A DNA stretch of 58,274 bases from assembly GCA_041677345.1 (NCBI GenBank), contig JBAYQE010000007.1, forward strand, positions 1 to 58,274. Direction: 5' to 3'. Both the position numbers and the translations under genes were made by a program. The stretch's first letter is position 1. Every line of letters begins with the position of its first letter. The notes under the pieces are model-generated. The model was not told where the DNA came from. It did no database searches and saw nothing but the letters and a program-made list of their open reading frames with translations. This DNA is from JALOAT01 sp041677345 (lineage in GTDB: Bacteria; Pseudomonadota; Gammaproteobacteria; Thiohalomonadales; Thiohalomonadaceae). Of this stretch, positions 7,993 to 17,138 are shown one piece after another.

Positions 7993-8868
7993 ATGCCGCC
8001 CATCCCGACCGACCGCCCCGTGGCCCAGGTGGTGCGCGGCCTCGAGACCTCCGACGGTGCCGGTGTACGCCTGACCCGGGTCATCGGCGGCCCCCAGTTG
8101 CCCCTGCTCGACCCCTTCCTGCTGCTGGACGACTTCCGCTCTGACGACCCGGACGACTACATCGCCGGTTTTCCGCCCCACCCCCACCGTGGCTTCGAGA
8201 CCGTCACCTATCTGCTCGCCGGACGCATGCGCCATCGGGACAGCGCCGGCCACGCCGGGGTGATCCAGGCGGGGGGCGTGCAGTGGATGACCGCAGGCCG
8301 GGGTATCGTCCACTCCGAGATGCCCGAACAGGAGCAAGGCCTGCTGGCCGGCCTCCAGCTGTGGGTAAACCTACCCGCCGCCGAGAAGATGCGCGCACCG
8401 CGCTACCAGGAACTGGGGCCCGAGGCCATCCCGCATGAACGGCGGGACGCGGGTGTGGAACTACGCGTCATCGCCGGCACCACCAGCCGGGGCACGGTGG
8501 GCCCGGTACACGAGCTGATCACCCCGGTGTGCTACCTGGACGTGAGCCTGGCGAGGGACACCCGCTTCGAGGAACCCCTGCCCCCGGACTGGAATGCCTT
8601 CGTCTATGTTGTGGACGGCGCGCTCGACATTGCGGGCCGGCCCGTGGCCGTCCGCCAGTTGGCCCGCCTGGGTGCAGGCGGGCGCGTGACCATTACCGCA
8701 ACCCGGGACAGCCGCCTGCTGTTGCTGGCCGGTCGCCCCCTGGGCGAGCCGGTAGCCCGCCACGGGCCCTTCGTGATGAACACCGAAGAGGAACTGCGCC
8801 AGGCCTTTCGTGATTACCAGGCCGGACAATTCCAGGACCCGGAGGTGAGCCATGCAACTGCGGGATGA
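7993..8868 (+). CDS. pirin family protein
   Basis: This 291-residue bicupin has the conserved pirin metal site: PPHPHRGFETVTYLL (about residues 56-70) and the later H and E in RGIVHSEMPE. Bacterial pirins of this type are Fe(II)-binding proteins, some with quercetin 2,3-dioxygenase activity. The C-terminal cupin half (residues 160-270) is present, so the protein is complete. I chose ATG 7993 because of its ribosome binding site AGGAGGAATGCC and the family start; the frame is open far upstream only because it is antisense to the LysR gene. It overlaps the cytochrome b561 gene by 17 bases. Confidence 0.92.
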   Translation: MPPIPTDRPVAQVVRGLETSDGAGVRLTRVIGGPQLPLLDPFLLLDDFRSDDPDDYIAGFPPHPHRGFETVTYLLAGRMRHRDSAGHAGVIQAGGVQWMTAGRGIVHSEMPEQEQGLLAGLQLWVNLPAAEKMRAPRYQELGPEAIPHERRDAGVELRVIAGTTSRGTVGPVHELITPVCYLDVSLARDTRFEEPLPPDWNAFVYVVDGALDIAGRPVAVRQLARLGAGGRVTITATRDSRLLLLAGRPLGEPVARHGPFVMNTEEELRQAFRDYQAGQFQDPEVSHATAG

Positions 8869-9397
8869 TGCACACCGCTACGGCGCCGTGAGCGTGGCAC
8901 TGCATTGGGTAGTGGCACTGGTGGTATTCGCCCTGTTCGGGCTCGGCCTGTGGATGACCAGCCTGACCTATTACGACCCGTGGTACCGCCTTGGTCCGTG
9001 GTGGCACAAGAGCATCGGCGTGGTGCTGTTTGCCGTGGTGCTGTTGCGGCTGGGCTGGCGCCTGTGGTCGGTGCATCCACACCCGTTGCCCAATCACCGC
9101 CCGTGGGAGCGGGTCGGTGCACGGCTGGTGCACGGGCTGCTTTACCTGTTGTTGCTGGCGGTGATGGTGAGCGGTTACCTCATCTCCACCGCCGACGGTC
9201 GCGCGTTGGGGGTGTTCGACCTGTTCGCGATCCCGGCCACCGTCACCGGCCTGGAAAACCAGGAAGATGTGGCCGGCCAGGTGCACCTGGTGCTGGCTTC
9301 CACCCTGGTGGGCCTGGCCGCACTGCACGCGCTGGCCGCCCTCAAGCACAGCCTTATCGACAAGGACCGCACCCTGGCACGCATGCTGGGCCGGTAA
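8852..9397 (+). CDS. cytochrome b561
   Basis: A 181-residue inner-membrane protein with four predicted transmembrane helices. The heme-b histidines are visible in helix 1 (ALHWVVALVVF), after helix 1 (WWHKSIGVVLF), in helix 3 (RLVHGLLYLLL) and in helix 4 (GQVHLVLAST). Family members move electrons between quinol and periplasmic acceptors. It is translationally coupled to pirin, and the YceI gene follows 23 bases later. The cytochrome b561-YceI pair is a common arrangement, with YceI possibly binding a periplasmic isoprenoid quinone. Confidence 0.92.
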   Translation: MQLRDDAHRYGAVSVALHWVVALVVFALFGLGLWMTSLTYYDPWYRLGPWWHKSIGVVLFAVVLLRLGWRLWSVHPHPLPNHRPWERVGARLVHGLLYLLLLAVMVSGYLISTADGRALGVFDLFAIPATVTGLENQEDVAGQVHLVLASTLVGLAALHALAALKHSLIDKDRTLARMLGR

Positions 9398-9420
9398 ACA
9401 CACCAGAGGAGAAGAGGACC

Positions 9421-9990
9421 ATGAAGAAGTACATCCTGCCGCTGCTGTTCGGACTCGCCGTCGCACTCCCGGCCCAGGCCGAGGACTACGTCATCGACAC
9501 GGACGGAGCGCACGCCTACATCCATTTCAAGATCAAGCACCTGGGGTATAGCTGGCTATCCGGACGCTTCAACGAGTTCAGCGGCGACTTCAGCTACGAC
9601 GACAAGAATCCCACCGCCTCGCGCATCAAGGTCGCCATCAACCCGGGCAGCATCGATTCGAACCATGCCGAACGTGACAAGCACCTGCGCGGCAAGGATT
9701 TCCTGAATGTCGGCAAGTTTCCCGAGGCGACTTTCGTCAGTACCGGGTACCAGGACCTGGGCAATGGCCAGGGCCGGCTCTCCGGTGACCTCACCCTGCG
9801 CGGCGTAACCAAGCCCATCACCATCGACGTCGAGCAGATCGGCCATGGCCCCGATCCCTGGGGCGGTTACCGCCGCGGCTTCCACGGCACCACCGAATTC
9901 AAGCTCGCCGATTTCGGCATCGACTACGATCTCGGCCCGGCCTCGCGCACCGTCATCATGGAGCTGTCCGTGGAAGGGGTACGCAAGTAA
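9421..9990 (+). CDS. YceI family periplasmic lipid-binding protein
   Basis: A 189-residue secreted protein with a clear signal peptide (MKKYILPLLFGLAVALPAQA, cleaved before EDY). The mature part is a YceI lipocalin-like barrel with the typical FKIKHLGYSWLSGRF, NHAERDKHL and GDLTLRGVTKPI segments. YceI proteins bind polyisoprenoid lipids in the periplasm. The ATG follows GAGGAGAAGAGGACC. It is the last gene of the pirin-cyb561-yceI operon; a strong hairpin lies 43 bases downstream. Confidence 0.94.
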   Translation: MKKYILPLLFGLAVALPAQAEDYVIDTDGAHAYIHFKIKHLGYSWLSGRFNEFSGDFSYDDKNPTASRIKVAINPGSIDSNHAERDKHLRGKDFLNVGKFPEATFVSTGYQDLGNGQGRLSGDLTLRGVTKPITIDVEQIGHGPDPWGGYRRGFHGTTEFKLADFGIDYDLGPASRTVIMELSVEGVRK

Positions 9991-10032
9991 GCGTACGGGC
10001 AGGGAAACCGCCGCGCGTCACGCAGCGTCACG

Positions 10033-10059
10033 ACGTGGCCTACGCCTGGTAGGCCACGT
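10033..10059. terminator. hairpin terminator-like element after yceI
   Basis: A perfect 10-base stem (ACGTGGCCTA / TAGGCCACGT) with a 7-base loop lies 43 bases past the yceI stop. Only two T residues follow on the plus strand, so if it terminates it is a weak or Rho-assisted site. It may also protect the 3' end of the mRNA. Confidence 0.5.
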
Positions 10060-10158
10060 TGACGTGCAGCGGCCAGTGACGGAAGCGGTTCAGGTGGCGG
10101 GTGCGCCGGAGAGAGCTCACGCAGCTTCGCAAGCTGACCGCCTCACTGCGGCCGCGGC

Positions 10159-10548
10159 TCAAGAGGAATCCTTGTCGGTCGTGTAGTAGATGCCCGGGAT
10201 GAGGGTCTTCCTGATGACCCGGGTCTCGCCCATGACGCTGTGGTCGTCGAGGAAAAACCTGAAGAAGGTCTTGCCGATACGCATCACGTCACCGTCCAAG
10301 AGCGCGTGGACGGTGATGCGCCGGTCGTTCACGAAGGTGCCGTTGGTGCTGCCTTGGTCACGCAGGATCCAGTCGCCCGTATCGACGTCTCCGGGTCCCG
10401 GCCGAAAATCGATACTGGCGTGTTCGCGGCTGGCCAGTTCGTCGTCGATGCGCAGGTCGTTGCCCTCGCCGCGGCCTATGCGGAACACCGGCTTGCCGAC
10501 GATGATGTTCACGCCTGGAACACCGTTGATCTGTACCAGTACCGCCAT
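10159..10548 (-). CDS. FHA domain protein
   Basis: A 129-residue protein that is essentially one forkhead-associated domain. The phosphothreonine-binding residues are present: FRIGRGEGNDLRI, then SREHASI and the loop GSTNGTFVND. FHA domains bind pThr on partner proteins and are often linked to Ser/Thr kinases or type VI secretion; no such kinase is near here. The start is ATG 10548, placed after GGGGAGGAC; an in-frame GTG at 10566 overlaps that site and is unlikely. The C terminus (VIRKTLIPGIYYTTDKDSS) is an extra tail after the domain. Confidence 0.9.
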   Translation of the reverse strand: MAVLVQINGVPGVNIIVGKPVFRIGRGEGNDLRIDDELASREHASIDFRPGPGDVDTGDWILRDQGSTNGTFVNDRRITVHALLDGDVMRIGKTFFRFFLDDHSVMGETRVIRKTLIPGIYYTTDKDSS

Positions 10549-10831
10549 GACCGTCCTCCCCTTCACCTGCCGCGACTATATCACCGCCGCGGCCGCGCCC
10601 TCGAATCACCGCGTGCAGCGTGACACGGTTCACACTGCGGCACGGCGATATACGAGCGAGGCATGCCCGCCCCTGCCGCAGGCTGTGATCCCGTACACAC
10701 GACAACATCACGGGTGACGCGGCAAAGACGAACAATCACTCACCCTGCGCGATGGCCACGCAGGGCGTGCAGCGCATCGATGTTGCACCCGAGGAAACCC
10801 GCCGAGACCAGAGCAAGCGGTAAGGCCCGGT

Positions 10832-11332
10832 CTAACGGCGTGCGCGCAGGGTGAGCACCAGTACCAGCGTGATGCCCAGGAACATCACCGCAGACCAGTT
10901 GGCCATGGAAAGCCCGAACAAAGACCATTCACGACTGGTGCAGTCGCCCCAGGCGTAGAACATGGTCGGCCACCATTCGCCAAGCCGGTCCACCAGGTGC
11001 TCGATGGGATTGCTGGGCACACCGATGCTGCACTTGATGAAGTTGGCCGGGAAGGCCTGCATCCAGCTCTGGTACGTGGCGGTCACCAGGCCGCCAACCG
11101 CCGGCAACAGCGCGAGCGCACCGGTTGCGGTCAGGGTGCGCGGCCATACCGCCCCGGTCAGGGCGAAACCCGCAACGGCGAGATAGAGAAAGCGCTGGAA
11201 CACGCACAGCGGACAGGGCTCCAGTTGCAACTGGCGGGTGAGCACCAGGGCGAGCACCACCAGCGCGGCCGAGCCGAGACCTGCCAGGGCCATGCCCCGA
11301 CGCGGGGAGAAGTGGGTCGTGTTGGATTTCAT
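10832..11332 (-). CDS. dsbB: disulfide bond formation protein DsbB
   Basis: A 166-residue inner-membrane protein with four predicted helices. Both redox pairs of DsbB are present: C40-PL-C43 in the first periplasmic loop and C101/C131 in the second (FIKCSIG and WGDCTS). DsbB reoxidises DsbA and passes electrons to quinone. The length is normal. No dsbA is in the window. The start at ATG 11332 is supported by the family N terminus; the ribosome binding site is weak. Confidence 0.94.
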   Translation of the reverse strand: MKSNTTHFSPRRGMALAGLGSAALVVLALVLTRQLQLEPCPLCVFQRFLYLAVAGFALTGAVWPRTLTATGALALLPAVGGLVTATYQSWMQAFPANFIKCSIGVPSNPIEHLVDRLGEWWPTMFYAWGDCTSREWSLFGLSMANWSAVMFLGITLVLVLTLRARR

Positions 11333-11734
11333 GAGTCTGCTTGCAAACGGTCTCGCCGGCACGGCGGCAGCATGCCCGCAATGCCCGTCGGGATCAACGC
11401 ATGTACCCTGCGCACGATGTCATCGCCACCGCAGGATACACATCGGCGCCGCAGGTCGCCTTGCTGGAACGCAACCACAGTCCCCATGGGCCCTGTCACC
11501 TGTCCCTGATACTGCAACGAGCGGCGGTACATCCAGGGCCATCGCCCCGGTCAGGCCCACCCCGTGTTTGGCAGCGAACCGGGCCGGGAGTTCGCGCCCC
11601 GCCCCGGAAATGCCGCCATGCCGGCAGATGTTCGCAGCCCTGCGGACGAGGCGTCAGAAAGCGGGCTTCATACCCGGGACTGCGCGGGCCACGATGGTTC
11701 CGCTGGCGAGGGGAAGGGTCGTGTGGGTGGCCCG

Positions 11735-12508
11735 CTAGGGCACGCGGCGGAGCAGTTCGTCGCGGATGGCGTGCAACGACGCCTTCACGCGCCGGGCATT
11801 GTCCTCGCCCATCCTGAGCAGGATCTTCTCGCCGGCCGAAAGTGCCTCCAGCCCGGCATCCGAGAACTTGTACATCACGCTCGGGCGTACCAGTTTCGCG
11901 GCCGACGCCTGATCCGGCGCGGCCAGCAACATATCCAGCACTTCGATCAGGCGATCGTTGAAATAGCCGTGGGGATAGCCCAGCTCCACGTAAGCCTGCT
12001 GGAACAGCGGATAAAAGCGTGCGTACACCTCCACCAGTGCGGCAGGGTCCACGGCTTCCAGTGCCTCCACGTACAGGCGGTAGCGCACGGCGTTGGCGGG
12101 TGCGATGCGTTCGGGTGCGGCGGTGACAGTGAAGCTTCCGGGCACCGGACGCAGCGGCATGAGCTGCATGGCGAGCCTGCGGCGTGGCAGATTGTCCACG
12201 GTAGCCACAAGGCGCCGGATCATGCGATCGGGATAGAAAAAGCCGGGCAGGGCCTGCACCCCCATGAGTTGTGCGAGTTCCGCACCCAGGGCCTGGTCGC
12301 TGTCATCCAATTCCGGTAGCGGGTGCGCAGTGGCCGGTGGTGGTGCCACGGGATGCTGGATGGCGGGTGGGGCGTCGGCCGCGGGCACTGGCGCCTGCAC
12401 GATGGGGGTGGGTACGGGCGGTGCAGCCGGTGGCTCCGTCTGCCAGTACTCGATGACCAAGGCCCCTAGCAGGGTCGCCAGGGCGATGGCGAATAAGCTG
12501 CGCTTCAT
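11735..12508 (-). CDS. DUF3014 domain-containing protein
   Basis: A 257-residue protein with a single N-terminal membrane anchor (LFAIALATLLGALVIEYW), a long Pro/Ala-rich linker (residues 28-70, AAPPVPTPIVQAPVPA) and a DUF3014 domain beginning near ALGAELAQLMG. The domain contains the usual VDNLPRRRLAMQLMPL and QQAYVELGYPHGYFNDR segments. The protein is predicted to be tethered in the inner membrane with the domain in the periplasm. Its function is unknown. Translation from ATG 12508 is supported by the signal-anchor starting there. Confidence 0.85.
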   Translation of the reverse strand: MKRSLFAIALATLLGALVIEYWQTEPPAAPPVPTPIVQAPVPAADAPPAIQHPVAPPPATAHPLPELDDSDQALGAELAQLMGVQALPGFFYPDRMIRRLVATVDNLPRRRLAMQLMPLRPVPGSFTVTAAPERIAPANAVRYRLYVEALEAVDPAALVEVYARFYPLFQQAYVELGYPHGYFNDRLIEVLDMLLAAPDQASAAKLVRPSVMYKFSDAGLEALSAGEKILLRMGEDNARRVKASLHAIRDELLRRVP

Positions 12509-12658
12509 GCCGACTCTCCCGAACACCAAAACCGTCGCGGCCGGGAGCCGCTCCTACCGGGAGGGCAACCAGACTGCTGCACGCTCAGAGGGCCGGAGGA
12601 AGCCTGTCCGCCCGGCACACACAATGTAGTGTACCGGTAAAACGACCAGCGGATGTAC

Positions 12659-12913
12659 TCAGCGGAAGCGGGGGTCGAGCGCCGCCGCGGTGAATACCGT
12701 GGCGAAGAACACCGTGACCAGGGTCAGGGCATGGGAGGCCACGGCCGCCATGGGCAACTGGTAGACCTCTGCGCCCAGGGAGATGCCGGCGAGGGCCAGG
12801 GCGGCGATGGCGTTGCGGGCCGCATACCTGCGGGCACGTTCCCAGATCCACGGTGTACGGAAGCCGGAAGCCGTGTCATACGGCAGGTAATAGGCGATCA
12901 GTTTACCGAACAT
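12659..12913 (-). CDS. small membrane protein, hypothetical
   Basis: An 84-residue protein with two predicted hydrophobic helices (AAALALAGISLGAEV-like, around residues 33-50, and AVASHALTLVTVFFATVFTA, 57-76) after a polar N terminus. It starts at ATG 12913, just after a GGGAGGATGCTTC site. I recognise no family. It lies alone between the DUF3014 gene and a 239-base gap, and no conserved function can be given. Confidence 0.55.
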   Translation of the reverse strand: MFGKLIAYYLPYDTASGFRTPWIWERARRYAARNAIAALALAGISLGAEVYQLPMAAVASHALTLVTVFFATVFTAAALDPRFR

Positions 12914-13152
12914 GAAGCATCCTCCCTGGCGGGCGAGGTACGCCCAACCAGGCCTCACAAGAAATGGTTCGCAAGGAACGAAACTGCCACTCTGCGGGGG
13001 CATTGGGGGAGGCGGTCGGGCCGAGGGACTCGGCGGTCCGCCCGGGCAAGAGGATGCCAATGACCGTATGGCTACCACCCCGCGCGCTCCGTCGCGGGAT
13101 GGTAACGCATCAGGAAAACCCTTACAACCGTAGGCGCGCTGCGCGCGGGTCG

Positions 13153-13785
13153 TCAACCCGTGGCCAGGCGGCGGCGCAGCAGGGCGACGCGCTCGGGCAC
13201 CGACTGGGCGTGGCCCTGGATCTCGCTCAGCCGGCCCTCGAACAGGCGCGTGGCCTCGCAATCGACCTGTCGCAGCAGGCGATCGAATACCGTGTTGATC
13301 TCGCCCTGCTCCACGGCCACGGTCGCATCCAGTGCCTGCTCCAGCGACATCTGCCCAACGCGTGACTGCAACACCCGCAGTTCGCTGAGGATGGCGCTGA
13401 TCTGCGGGTCCCGGATCCGGGGCACGAACTCCAGGCGCGGATGCAGCACGACGAGGAAACGGCACAACTGCATGAGCCGGCTGTGCTCCAGTTCCTCCTG
13501 CTCCAGCTCGCGGAACAGCTCTGCAACCTCCGGTTGCGAGGCGAAGCGTTCAGCCAGTCTGCCGTAGATCCGGGCCACGCGCGCCTCGATGAGCGCGGCG
13601 ATGCGGTAGGCACGCCCCACGTGACCAGGGAATGCGTACCCGCGATTCTCGTAGTACGAGACCGCCCGCTCCAGGAGTGTCTTACGGTTGCTGGCCAGGG
13701 TGCTCAGCAATAGGCCGAAGCCGAAGGTCCGAACGATACCGCCAGCATGCCTGACACAGTAGTCGCGACTAATCAGTCCACTCAC
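13153..13785 (-). CDS. ferritin-like domain protein
   Basis: A 210-residue, mostly helical protein. Residues about 60-100 carry a ferritin-like half-site: E in IEARVARIYGRLAERF and EQEELEHSRLM, where the E-x-x-H is visible. The second half-site has glutamates (TVAVEQGEINTVFDRLL) but no clear E-x-x-H, so it may bind a single or asymmetric metal centre, or none. The N terminus (residues 15-35) is hydrophobic. The start is a GTG at 13785 behind a good GGAGGTG site. A rubrerythrin/erythrin-like family member is the best description. Confidence 0.65.
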   Translation of the reverse strand: MSGLISRDYCVRHAGGIVRTFGFGLLLSTLASNRKTLLERAVSYYENRGYAFPGHVGRAYRIAALIEARVARIYGRLAERFASQPEVAELFRELEQEELEHSRLMQLCRFLVVLHPRLEFVPRIRDPQISAILSELRVLQSRVGQMSLEQALDATVAVEQGEINTVFDRLLRQVDCEATRLFEGRLSEIQGHAQSVPERVALLRRRLATG

Positions 13786-14033
13786 TGCACACCTCCGTCG
13801 GGAAGACAGGGATGGCCGCCATCATAGGCCAGTCGGCCGCGCGATCCCAGAACAGGCTCGCATCCACGTCCTTTGGAAGGGTTCGGCGATAGCGGCCTGC
13901 CCACGCTGCAGCAAAAACACACCGAAATACTGCGATGCGGAAAGTCGAAAACGGCGCGTGGACGGTGTTACCCGTTACCTTGCACCGGCCGCCCGGCACC
14001 TGCCGTGCCCCACGCGTTCGCGTTCAACGGTAT

Positions 14034-16067
14034 TCAGCCCTGGCCGGCGGCCGGCTCGGCATAGAAGCGGAAGGAGCTACGGCCTTCCGTTTTGGCCCGA
14101 TACATGGCGGCATCGGCACCGTGCATGAGGGTGGTCATGTCCGTACCGTCCTGTGGGTACATGCTGATGCCGATGCTGGAACCGACCTGGAGGCGGTGAC
14201 CATTGATGTCGAAGGGTTGGCTCATGACATCGATGAGCTTCACGGCGACCTGTGCCACTGCGTCGGCATCGGGCACGCTTTCCAGCACGGCCACGAATTC
14301 GTCACCGCCCTGCCGGCTCAGGGTGTCACTCTTGCGCACGCAACCGGCGAGGCGTGCGGCCGCTTCACGCAACAGGATGTCACCGATCAGGTGTCCGTAG
14401 TTGTCATTGATCGCCTTGAAATGATCCAGATCGATGAACATGACGGCCAACTGGCCGCCCCTGCGCTCGGCATGGGCCAGCGCACGCTCGAGCCGCGCGG
14501 CGAATTGGGAGCGGTTGGGCAGACCGGTGAGGGGGTCGTGCTCGGCCTGATAGCGCAGCCGCTCCTGGGCGGCCTTGCGTTCACTGATATCGGAGAAGAT
14601 GGCCACGTAATGGCTCACCCGGCCGTCGGGGTCCTTCACCGCGTCGATATTCAGCCACTTGGGATAGATTTCGCCGCTCTTGCGCCGGTCATAGATCTCA
14701 CCGTCCCAGTGGCCGACGGTGAGGAGGCACTGCCACATCTCGCGGTAGAACGCTGCCGACATGGCGCCCGACTTGAGGATGCGTGGATTCTGCCCGACCA
14801 CTTCCTGGAGTGCATAACCGGTGATCTCCGTGAACGCGCGATTCACTGAGACGATGCGCGCCTCCGCGTCGGTGATGAGGATGCCTTCACTGCTGCCATC
14901 GAACACCTTGGACGCCAGGCGCAGCTGCTGCTCGGATTGGCGGCGCGTCGTGACATCCAGGGTGAAGCACACGATCCGGCCGCTGTCGTCGAAGCGCGCT
15001 GCACCGGCGTAGACGAAGACACGCGTGCCGTCCTTGCGGATCATCTCCTTCTCGTAGCTCTCGCACCCGTCCTGCACGGCCGCCTGCTGTACGGCCGCGG
15101 CGTCCAGTGAGCGGTATTCCTCCGCAGTGGCGGCGATCCAGTCCAGCCCCCCCGCCAGCATTTCCGCGCGCGTGTAGCCCAGCATGTGCAGGAAGGCATC
15201 GTTTGCCTCCACCACGGCACCGTCCGGTTCGGCGACGAAGATGCTGATGAGGTTGCCGTCCACCACGCGACGGAAGCGCATTTCACTGAGGATCAGCGCA
15301 CGCTCGATGCGCCGGATGGACTGGATGCTGCGGCGCGACAACAACAGCCCTACGGCCACGAGCACCAATGTGGTGGTGTAGGTCAACCCGCGCGCAAACA
15401 CCAGCAGCTGACGGGCGCCCTGGTTGAGGGTGGCCGAGAAGCGTTGTTCCAGCATCGAAAGCTCGTGCTGCACCCCATCGATGCGCAACAGGATGTCCGC
15501 CGCCCGTGCCGACTCACCGGTGTGCACGGCCTCGTGCAACTGCGCGGCGAGCACCAGCAGGGTATCCACGTGCTGGTCACCCAGCGACCATACCTGCATG
15601 ACCTCCGCCACCTGCTCAACGCCCTGGAAGCGCAGGAAGAACCAGGTCAGCGCCGCGACGTCATCGGGGTGATTTCCGCCGGTGATGAAACCTTCATGCA
15701 TCAGACCCCGGTCCGGTGCGGACTTGGCCAGTTCGAGGCGAGCCTGGCGATCGCCGCCGATGACGGCGAGTCCCTGAAGGGCATCACGGTAATGGCGTTC
15801 GTCGCCGGTGGCGGCGTAACGTCCCAGTTCGTAGACGGCGCCCTGATGTGCCTTGGCCCACAGGCCCTCACCGGTGACCGCGGCACGCACCGCGTTGAGT
15901 ACCCCGGTTTGCAGGTAGGTGAGCAGCAGAATGCAGCCGATGATCACCACGAAGAGCGTGACGATGAGGTAGCAACGATGCGTGACCGGCCTCAGCCGAC
16001 GGGACAGCTGGAGATCATCGACAAGGTTCCGGCCCCTTGCCGCGGGTTCGGGCTCCGCACGTTTCAT
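14034..16067 (-). CDS. PAS-PAS-GGDEF diguanylate cyclase, membrane-bound
   Basis: A 677-residue signalling protein: transmembrane helix 1 at about residues 33-53, a periplasmic sensor domain to about 215, transmembrane helix 2 (TTTLVLVAVGLLLS), two PAS/PAC modules (about 255-380 and 385-505, with GRIVCFTLDVT and VAIFSDISERK ends) and a C-terminal GGDEF domain. The active-site loop is an intact GGDEF, and the inhibitory RxxD site (RKSD) sits five residues before it. The enzyme should make c-di-GMP from two GTP and be product-inhibited. No EAL domain follows. The periplasmic ligand is unknown. Confidence 0.95.
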   Translation of the reverse strand: MKRAEPEPAARGRNLVDDLQLSRRLRPVTHRCYLIVTLFVVIIGCILLLTYLQTGVLNAVRAAVTGEGLWAKAHQGAVYELGRYAATGDERHYRDALQGLAVIGGDRQARLELAKSAPDRGLMHEGFITGGNHPDDVAALTWFFLRFQGVEQVAEVMQVWSLGDQHVDTLLVLAAQLHEAVHTGESARAADILLRIDGVQHELSMLEQRFSATLNQGARQLLVFARGLTYTTTLVLVAVGLLLSRRSIQSIRRIERALILSEMRFRRVVDGNLISIFVAEPDGAVVEANDAFLHMLGYTRAEMLAGGLDWIAATAEEYRSLDAAAVQQAAVQDGCESYEKEMIRKDGTRVFVYAGAARFDDSGRIVCFTLDVTTRRQSEQQLRLASKVFDGSSEGILITDAEARIVSVNRAFTEITGYALQEVVGQNPRILKSGAMSAAFYREMWQCLLTVGHWDGEIYDRRKSGEIYPKWLNIDAVKDPDGRVSHYVAIFSDISERKAAQERLRYQAEHDPLTGLPNRSQFAARLERALAHAERRGGQLAVMFIDLDHFKAINDNYGHLIGDILLREAAARLAGCVRKSDTLSRQGGDEFVAVLESVPDADAVAQVAVKLIDVMSQPFDINGHRLQVGSSIGISMYPQDGTDMTTLMHGADAAMYRAKTEGRSSFRFYAEPAAGQG

Positions 16068-16278
16068 GCCGTCATCTCTCGAGATGCAAAGGACCGCAAG
16101 GGAGGGTGATTTCCTACCGCTGTCCTTTGTTAAGCAGTTAACGACAGCCGTGGCAAGAACGCCACACCGGACGACGACGCACGATGAAAAACGCGAACCG
16201 GTTCACAACATCGGGTACACCACCATGGCTGCCAACGGGGAAATCACGGTCTTGGTGGGTGGCAGGAAATATCGCGTG

Positions 16279-16890
16279 CTACAGCGCGCCCGAGGTCTTC
16301 AGTTTGGCGTGGACGGCCGCCGCGATTCGGTGGTAACCCTCTGCGTTGGGGTGGATGGCGTCCGACCTGAGACCACGCTCCGTCAGCACCTCGGGGATGA
16401 TATCGCCCTCCAGGGGCAATTGATTGCGCACGGCCACGTCGTGATACAGGGGCGCGCTCTCCAGGCCCAGGATGGCCGGGCGCGGCACGCCCAGCAGGAG
16501 CACCGGGACGCCGCGCGCGCGGCTGGCCGCCACCATCTGCTCCAGGTTGTGCGCGATGCGCGCCGGGTCGATCCGGCGCAGCATGTCGTTGCCGCCGAGA
16601 CACAGGATCAGCAACTGCGGTGCATGTTCATCGAGGGCGTCGCCCAGTCGCTCCAGCCCCTGGGCGGTCATTTCGCCCGGGACGCCGGCGTTGATCACCC
16701 GTCGTCCGCTCAGCCGTTCAAGCACCGCCGGATAGCTTTCCGCGCGGGTGGCACCCGTGCCGTAGGTCAGGCTGTCGCCGAAAGCGAGGATCACCGCGTC
16801 CGCCGCCAAAGGTGGAAGCTGCGGGTCGCGGCTGCACGCCGCGAGCAGCAGCAAGCACAGGACGGCGATGGATGGTGACAGGCGGGGCAT
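16279..16890 (-). CDS. SGNH/GDSL hydrolase lipoprotein (arylesterase, TesA-like)
   Basis: A 203-residue esterase with a lipoprotein signal (LCLLLLAAC, lipidated Cys19). The SGNH blocks are present: block I FGDSLTYG (Ser nucleophile), block II with Gly in NAGVPGEM, block III GGNDML (Asn) and block V DAIHPNAEGY (catalytic Asp and His). This is the TesA/arylesterase group, which acts on aryl esters and acyl-CoA thioesters; here it should be membrane-anchored in the periplasm. It ends 211 bases after the diguanylate cyclase start on the same strand. Confidence 0.93.
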   Translation of the reverse strand: MPRLSPSIAVLCLLLLAACSRDPQLPPLAADAVILAFGDSLTYGTGATRAESYPAVLERLSGRRVINAGVPGEMTAQGLERLGDALDEHAPQLLILCLGGNDMLRRIDPARIAHNLEQMVAASRARGVPVLLLGVPRPAILGLESAPLYHDVAVRNQLPLEGDIIPEVLTERGLRSDAIHPNAEGYHRIAAAVHAKLKTSGAL

Positions 16891-17138
16891 GGCGGCAGGG
16901 TATCACAGCCTCGCACAGGACCCATGCCGGTACGCTATGGCCACGACCGTGACCACAAATGCGTGATGCGTCATGGCAAGGATAGGGAGCCATGCGGCCA
17001 CTTGCCGCGCCCGATAACTCGCATGCGCTATGGTTATCCCGGAACTGTCTCCCGGGGCCGCGGACCGACAGGTGAGCGTTCGCCTGCCGCAGATGTTGCG
17101 GCAAGGGGCAGCCGGATCGACGGGGCGGGCGCATATGC